From Cypionkella sp. (lineage in GTDB: Bacteria > Pseudomonadota > Alphaproteobacteria > Rhodobacterales > Rhodobacteraceae): DNA of 18,020 nt. Position numbers and translations under genes: made by a program. This document shows positions 15,401 through 18,020 of this stretch, piece by piece. Position 1 is the first letter of the stretch, and every line of letters begins with the position of its first letter. The notes beneath the pieces were generated by a model. It searched no databases and was not told where the DNA came from. It saw only the letters and a program-made list of their open reading frames with translations. The stretch lies in assembly GCA_018063485.1 (NCBI GenBank), contig JAGPBG010000004.1, forward strand, positions 1 through 18,020, read 5' to 3'.

Positions 15401-15928
15401 TGCCTTTTCAATGGTTTCGCCCAAAACGAAATTGCGCCCCATCTCTTTCATCGCCCGCGTCACTGCGGTGCGGATCACCGGTTCGCCCAAGCGTTTGACG
15501 GCCGCTTTCAGATGCCCGACAACGCTGGTCTTACCCTCATCCAGTACCTTGCCGGTCAGCATCAAAGCCCATGTCGAGGCATTCACCAACGAAGACGTCG
15601 ATTTCCCCAAATGCCGTCCCCAATCCGAAGGCGCGATCTTGTCTTCGATCAAAGCATCCATCGTCTCGGCGTCAGGCACCCTGAGCAGCGCCTCGGCCAG
15701 ACACATCAACGCAATGCCTTCATCGGTGGACAGCCCGTATTCAGCCAGAAACACCTCCATCAACCCCGGCTTCACCGAGGCCCGGATGCGCCGCACATAG
15801 TCGGCACCGGCAGCGGTGATCCGTGCCCGCGCCGCAGCGTCAAGCCCCGCCTCACTGATCAGCGCACGCACCAGTGCCGCCTCATCACGCAAGGATTGGC
15901 GGTCAATCACGGCCCAACCATCAGTCAT
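12491..15928 (-). CDS. putA: Bifunctional proline dehydrogenase / L-glutamate gamma-semialdehyde dehydrogenase
   Basis: Oxidises proline to glutamate in two steps using FAD then NAD+. The ATG at 15928 is chosen for AGGAG at 7-nt spacing; it gives 1145 residues starting MTDGWAVIDRQSLR. The proline dehydrogenase part has VRLVKGAYWDAEI (338-350), RLHGMGE (417-423) and the FAD/substrate segment APVGAHRDLLAYLVRRLLEN (about 441-460). The aldehyde dehydrogenase part has ISPWNFPLAIFSGQ (658-671), FTGST (735-739), the base in ETGG (E762) and the nucleophile in GQRCSALR (C796). There is no N-terminal ribbon-helix-helix, so it is not the self-repressing form; the divergent Lrp-type gene is the likely regulator. 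A C-terminal domain follows about residue 985. A direct DSRKVT-DSRKVT duplication at about 991-1002 joins the two parts. Confidence 0.97.
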   Translation of the reverse strand: MTDGWAVIDRQSLRDEAALVRALISEAGLDAAARARITAAGADYVRRIRASVKPGLMEVFLAEYGLSTDEGIALMCLAEALLRVPDAETMDALIEDKIAPSDWGRHLGKSTSSLVNASTWALMLTGKVLDEGKTSVVGHLKAAVKRLGEPVIRTAVTRAMKEMGRNFVLGETIEKAMKRAQELEAKGYTYSYDMLGEAARTEADARRYHLSYSAAITSIAKAATKGDIRSNPGISVKLSALHPRYEVAKRERVMEELVPRVRALAGLAKAAGLGFNIDAEEADRLVLSLQVIEAVLADPALRGWDGFGVVVQAYGRRAGAVIDWLHALAVKLDRKIMVRLVKGAYWDAEIKRAQVLGLESFPVFTRKQATDVSYIANAKKLLGMVDRIYPQFATHNAHTVAAIMDMADDKRAFEFQRLHGMGERLHDIVLTDSGTRCRIYAPVGAHRDLLAYLVRRLLENGANSSFVNQIVNEEVSPERVAACPLDAMEAMDPVVSKAITTGPDLFGTRRNSQGWDLTDSGDLADIETARAPYASHAFEAGPVLAGRMVGGLRLDVTNPATGERVGQVLTSAPGDVDTALRLAEPWAASAEIRAEVLRRAADLYEADFGGFFALLAREAGKSLADAVSELREAVDFLRYYADGAAGLIAPARGVFACISPWNFPLAIFSGQIGAALAAGNGVIAKPAEQTPLIAARAVSLLLQAGVPASALQLLPGDGAVGAALTRDARIKGVAFTGSTETALKIRAAMAEHLDPTAPLIAETGGLNAMLVDSTALPEQAVRDILASSFQSAGQRCSALRCLYVQEDVAETVQEMLFGAMEEFTLGDPWHLVNDIGPVIDAEAQKAIADYIGAARLEGRVIKEMSAPKAGTFIAPTVIRVGGIADMPREIFGPVLHVATFKASEVDKVVQAVNATGYGLTFGLHTRIDDRVQSVTEALHVGNIYVNRNQIGAVVGSQPFGGEGLSGTGPKAGGPEYLTRFTRLDRPEAGADSRKVTDSRKVTEADVCAALLAVPAAPEHPARILPGPTGESNRLTATTRLPILCLGPDGAAQAEAVRKLGGLAVEAPGLDPSALTTLSGFSGAICWGDETIARRYAQALSARKGPILPLIGTLPDAAHAVLERHICIDTTASGGNAQLLAEVSDG
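12921..12960 (-). repeat. In-frame 18-bp tandem duplication inside putA
   Basis: TCGGTCACCTTGCGGGAA (plus-strand reading) occurs twice perfectly plus a 4-bp remnant. It encodes DSRKVT twice in the linker after the aldehyde dehydrogenase domain. The identical DNA copies suggest a recent slippage event that kept the frame. It lies in a low-conservation linker, so the enzyme is probably unaffected. Confidence 0.9.
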
Positions 15929-15953
15929 ATCGGAACTCCTATGAATTTCGCCC

Positions 15954-15959
15954 ATCATA
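15954..15959 (-). promoter_or_regulatory. Candidate -10 box of putA
   Basis: TATGAT on the minus strand matches the -10 consensus in 5 of 6 positions and lies 25 bp before the putA ATG, leaving a short leader that includes AGGAG. No good -35 is found at the right distance, which would fit an activator-dependent promoter. Inference from pattern only. Confidence 0.4.
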
Positions 15960-15966
15960 TCGCAGG

Positions 15967-16003
15967 TTTGACAGGCTGTTTTCCCGAAGATATGTCAAAT
16001 ATC
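15967..16003. promoter_or_regulatory. Candidate PutR/Lrp operator between putA and putR
   Basis: Two overlapping signals lie here. TTTGACA (15967-15973) and TGTCAAA (15993-15999) form an inverted repeat with a 19-bp gap. GATAT-GTCAA-ATATC (15989-16003) is a 15-bp palindrome with perfect 5-bp arms, the size expected for an Lrp/AsnC site. TTGACA at 15968-15973 with TATGTC at 15991-15996 (17-bp spacing) could also be the plus-strand putR promoter, so binding could repress putR while acting on putA. Confidence 0.5.
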
Positions 16004-16034
16004 AGCCGATAAGCCCTCTAAACCCGGATATCAC

Positions 16035-16502
16035 ATGCCAAACGCCCTGCACGATCTCGACAAATTCGATCACGCCATCCTGCGCGAACTGGCGGGCGAT
16101 GGCCGGATCAGCGCCACCGAACTTGCGCGGCGAATCGGGCTTTCAAAATCGCCCACTCAAGCGCGGATGAAACGGCTCGAAGAGACGGGGGTGATCTCGG
16201 GCTACCGCGCCACGCTGAACGCTGCCCGCATGGGTCTTTCGCATGTGGCCTTTGTCGAAGTGCGGCTGTCTGACACGCGAGAGGCTGCCTTGCAGGCGTT
16301 CAACCACGCAGCCCGCGCCGTGCGTGAAATTGAGGAATGCCACATGATCGCCAGCCGTTTCGACTATCTGCTCAAGGTGCGCACCAAGGATATTGTTGAG
16401 TATCGCAGGGTTTTGGCCGAGAGCATTTCCGCGCTGCCGCATGTCGCTGCCACCTCGACCTATGTGGCGATGGAGGCGGTGAAAGAGGCTGGAGCGGCAT
16501 GA
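16035..16502 (+). CDS. putR: Lrp/AsnC-family transcriptional regulator, probable proline-responsive activator of putA
   Basis: 155 residues. An N-terminal winged helix-turn-helix (about 8-60) begins LDKFDHAILRELAGDGRIS and contains ELARRIGLSKSPTQARMKRLEETGVISGY, the Lrp signature. A RAM ligand-binding domain follows (about 70-145), with VAFVEVRLSD, IEECHMIASRFDYLLKVRT and YRRVLAESISALPHV. Lrp-type PutR genes divergent from putA are known in Agrobacterium and Rhodobacter, where they activate putA in response to proline. The same divergent arrangement across 106 bp supports that role here. The ATG has only a weak ribosome site. The stop TGA overlaps the A-run that forms the T-tract of the opposite-strand terminator. 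Confidence 0.9.
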   Translation: MPNALHDLDKFDHAILRELAGDGRISATELARRIGLSKSPTQARMKRLEETGVISGYRATLNAARMGLSHVAFVEVRLSDTREAALQAFNHAARAVREIEECHMIASRFDYLLKVRTKDIVEYRRVLAESISALPHVAATSTYVAMEAVKEAGAA

Positions 16503-16526
16503 AAAAGGGGGGCTTTCCGCCCCCCT
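16502..16526 (-). terminator. Intrinsic terminator of the scoA-scoB operon
   Basis: On the minus strand AGGGGGGC-GGAAA-GCCCCCCT is an 8-bp, nearly all-GC stem with a 5-nt loop, followed by TTTTT, the classical intrinsic terminator form. It lies 63 bp past the scoB stop. The T-tract is read across the putR stop codon on the other strand, so the transcript would end at the very end of the convergent putR gene. Confidence 0.85.
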
Positions 16527-16527
16527 C

Positions 16528-16554
16528 CAGCAGTTTGGCTATGCCAAACTGCTG
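16528..16554. terminator. Second hairpin between convergent putR and scoB
   Basis: CAGCAGTTTGGC-TAT-GCCAAACTGCTG is a perfect 12-bp stem with a 3-nt loop. For putR it comes after the GC hairpin and is followed by CCCCCCGAGGATATTTGAAG, with no long T-run. Together with the neighbouring hairpin it probably forms a bidirectional transcript end. The GAGGATATTTG tail resembles sequences I associate with Rhodobacteraceae gene ends, which I cannot check here. Confidence 0.6.
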
Positions 16555-16589
16555 CCCCCCGAGGATATTTGAAGGACAGATGAAGGGAT

Positions 16590-17216
16590 TCAGCCGATAA
16601 TCGTGGCCTCTGTCGCAGCGCGCAACTCGGCCTCGGTCACGCCCTCTGCACATTCGACGATTTTCAGCCCGCCCGGAACCACATCCAGCACCCCAAGATT
16701 GGTGATGATGCGGTCAACCACGTTTTTGCCCGTCAGCGGCAGGGTACAGGCTTTCAGCACCTTGGATTCGCCGTGTTTGGAGGTGTGATCCATCACCACC
16801 ACCACGCGCCCCACGCCGGCGACCAGATCCATCGCCCCACCCATGCCTTTGACCAGCTTGCCGGGGATCATCCAGTTCGCCAGATCGCCGTTTTCAGCCA
16901 CTTCCATCGCACCCAAAATCGCCATCGCGATCTTGCCACCCCGGATCATCGCAAAACTTTGCGCCGAATCGAAGAATGCGGTCTGCGGCAGTTCGGTGAT
17001 GGTCTGCTTGCCGGCATTGATGAGGTCGGCATCCTCCTCGCCCTCAAACGGGAAAGGCCCCATCCCCAGCATCCCGTTTTCCGATTGCAGCGTCACCTCG
17101 ACATCTTTGGGGATGTAGTTCGCCACCAAAGTCGGAATGCCGATGCCAAGGTTCACATACCAGCCATCTTGCAGCTCAAGTGCTGCACGCGCGGCCATTT
17201 GATTGCGATCCCACAT
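16590..17216 (-). CDS. scoB: 3-oxoacid CoA-transferase, subunit B
   Basis: Beta subunit of the two-gene CoA-transferase that moves CoA from succinyl-CoA (or another acyl-CoA) to acetoacetate, used in ketone-body and short-chain fatty acid breakdown. The ATG at 17216 gives 208 residues, [15 protein letters not shown]. An in-frame TTG at 17222 that overlaps the scoA stop as TTGA is the alternative. The catalytic glutamate is in [14 protein letters not shown] (E46), after the glycine-rich LGIGIPT (23-29). The C-terminus [20 protein letters not shown] is typical. It follows scoA by 2 nt, so translation is coupled. An intrinsic terminator lies 63 bp downstream. Related subunits acting on other 3-oxoacids cannot be told apart by sequence alone. 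Confidence 0.95.
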   Translation of the reverse strand: MWDRNQMAARAALELQDGWYVNLGIGIPTLVANYIPKDVEVTLQSENGMLGMGPFPFEGEEDADLINAGKQTITELPQTAFFDSAQSFAMIRGGKIAMAILGAMEVAENGDLANWMIPGKLVKGMGGAMDLVAGVGRVVVVMDHTSKHGESKVLKACTLPLTGKNVVDRIITNLGVLDVVPGGLKIVECAEGVTEAELRAATEATIIG

Positions 17217-17218
17217 GT

Positions 17219-17917
17219 TCAAGATGCCTTTCTGACGGTGCGCTGTTCGATACGTTTCTCGTGCTGCCCCTGCACGATGCGGTGCACATAGATGCCGGGC
17301 AGATGGATGGAATCAGGATCCAGCGCGCCCAGTGGCACGATCTCCTCCACTTCCACCACGCAGATCTTGCCACAGGTCGCCGCGGGCGGATTGAAATTGC
17401 GCGCGGTCTTGCGGAATACCAGATTGCCCGATGGATCGGCCTTCCAAGCCTTGACGATGGACAGGTCCGCCACGATCCCACGCTCAAGAATATAATCCTG
17501 ACCGTCGAAATTCTTCACATCCTTGCCCTCGGCAATTACGGTGCCAACCCCGGTTTTGGTGTAAAAGCCGGGGATGCCCGCCCCCCCCGCCCGCATCCGC
17601 TCGGCCAGAGTGCCCTGTGGGTTGAACTCGAGTTCCAACTCGCCGCTCAAATACTGGCGCATGAACTCAGCATTCTCACCGACATAGGACGAGATCATTT
17701 TCTTGACCTGCCGGGTTTCGAGCAATACGCCCAGACCAAAGCCATCCACGCCCGCGTTGTTCGATGCCACGGTCAGCCCCTTGGTGCCAGCGTCACGAAT
17801 CGCCGCAATCAGCAATTCGGGGATGCCACACAGGCCAAAGCCACCGCTGGCAATCAGCATGCCGTCAAACAGCACACCCTCCAGTGCCGCCGCCGGGCTG
17901 GAATAGACTTTCTTCAT
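17219..17917 (-). CDS. scoA: 3-oxoacid CoA-transferase, subunit A
   Basis: Alpha subunit partner of scoB; 232 residues, starting [19 protein letters not shown]. The family signature is [15 protein letters not shown] (about 23-37), followed by [14 protein letters not shown] and [30 protein letters not shown] (about 111-126), [11 protein letters not shown] and [18 protein letters not shown] are also typical. The length is normal and the gene is complete. The ATG at 17917 is preceded by AAGGGGGCCCCC, in which the ribosome site is part of a perfect 10-bp GGGGGCCCCC palindrome touching the start codon, so it could be masked. It is the first gene of the scoA-scoB operon, with a palindrome and a -35-like box upstream. 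Confidence 0.96.
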   Translation of the reverse strand: MKKVYSSPAAALEGVLFDGMLIASGGFGLCGIPELLIAAIRDAGTKGLTVASNNAGVDGFGLGVLLETRQVKKMISSYVGENAEFMRQYLSGELELEFNPQGTLAERMRAGGAGIPGFYTKTGVGTVIAEGKDVKNFDGQDYILERGIVADLSIVKAWKADPSGNLVFRKTARNFNPPAATCGKICVVEVEEIVPLGALDPDSIHLPGIYVHRIVQGQHEKRIEQRTVRKAS

Positions 17918-17969
17918 GGGGGCCCCCTTCGTGAACTCTCGCCAGCATATGAGACCCTGAGATAACAGG

Positions 17970-17992
17970 AGTCAATTGCCGCACTGCGGCAA
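17970..17992 (-). promoter_or_regulatory. 17-bp perfect palindrome beside a -35-like box upstream of scoA
   Basis: TTGCCGCACTGCGGCAA (17976-17992) is an 8-bp perfect inverted repeat with a 1-bp centre. On the minus strand it runs directly into TTGACT (17975-17970), a 5/6 match to the -35 box. The matching -10 is poor (CATATG at 18-bp spacing). The position fits an operator bound by an activator or repressor of the CoA-transferase operon; the regulator is not in the window. Confidence 0.55.
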
Positions 17993-18020
17993 GCGTATCC
18001 CCAAAAAGCTGCTTGAGGCC

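Overview
The window looks like an ordinary chromosomal stretch of a Rhodobacteraceae (Roseobacter/Rhodobacter group) alphaproteobacterium. This rests on moderately high G+C, an Lrp-type regulator divergent from a putA that lacks the N-terminal DNA-binding domain, the NadE and rhomboid sequence style, and a GC-rich terminator followed by an A/T-rich tail between convergent genes. I see no insertion sequence, phage gene, CRISPR array, tRNA or rRNA. Most of the content is core metabolism, so the more unusual signals are RNA structures, repeats and one repeat-built secreted protein.

Layout. (1) 1-6598, minus strand: gltX, then a tandem glycine riboswitch, then the glycine cleavage operon gcvT-gcvH-gcvP, then an AzlC-type permease cut by the window edge. 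The riboswitch senses glycine and should switch on its own catabolic operon. Strong hairpins lie just before gcvT and between gcvH and gcvP. (2) 6791-8347, plus strand: a small secreted protein of unknown function and a PfkB-type sugar phosphate kinase, probably co-transcribed. (3) 8344-10002, minus strand: glutamine-dependent NAD synthetase nadE, whose stop codon overlaps that of pfkB through a shared CTAG. (4) 10159-11580, plus strand: a secreted protein made almost entirely of 18 MORN repeats, each exactly 23 residues long.

(5) 11712-15928, minus strand: putA (proline to glutamate) followed by a rhomboid intramembrane protease whose start codon lies in the loop of a perfect 15-bp hairpin. 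An 18-bp tandem repeat follows the rhomboid gene, and a separate in-frame 18-bp duplication lies inside putA. (6) 16035-16502, plus strand: a putR-like Lrp/AsnC regulator divergent from putA, with operator-like inverted repeats between them. (7) 16590-17917, minus strand: the two subunits of a 3-oxoacid CoA-transferase (scoA-scoB), with a perfect 17-bp palindrome touching a -35-like box upstream and an intrinsic terminator downstream whose T-tract overlaps the putR stop codon.

Functional theme: amino-acid and ketone-body catabolism (glycine, proline, acetoacetate) with NAD supply and tRNA charging. I did not find a convincing new multi-gene defence or mobile system. The best candidates for something undescribed are the MORN-repeat protein, the rhomboid start-codon hairpin, and the unknown secreted protein paired with pfkB.
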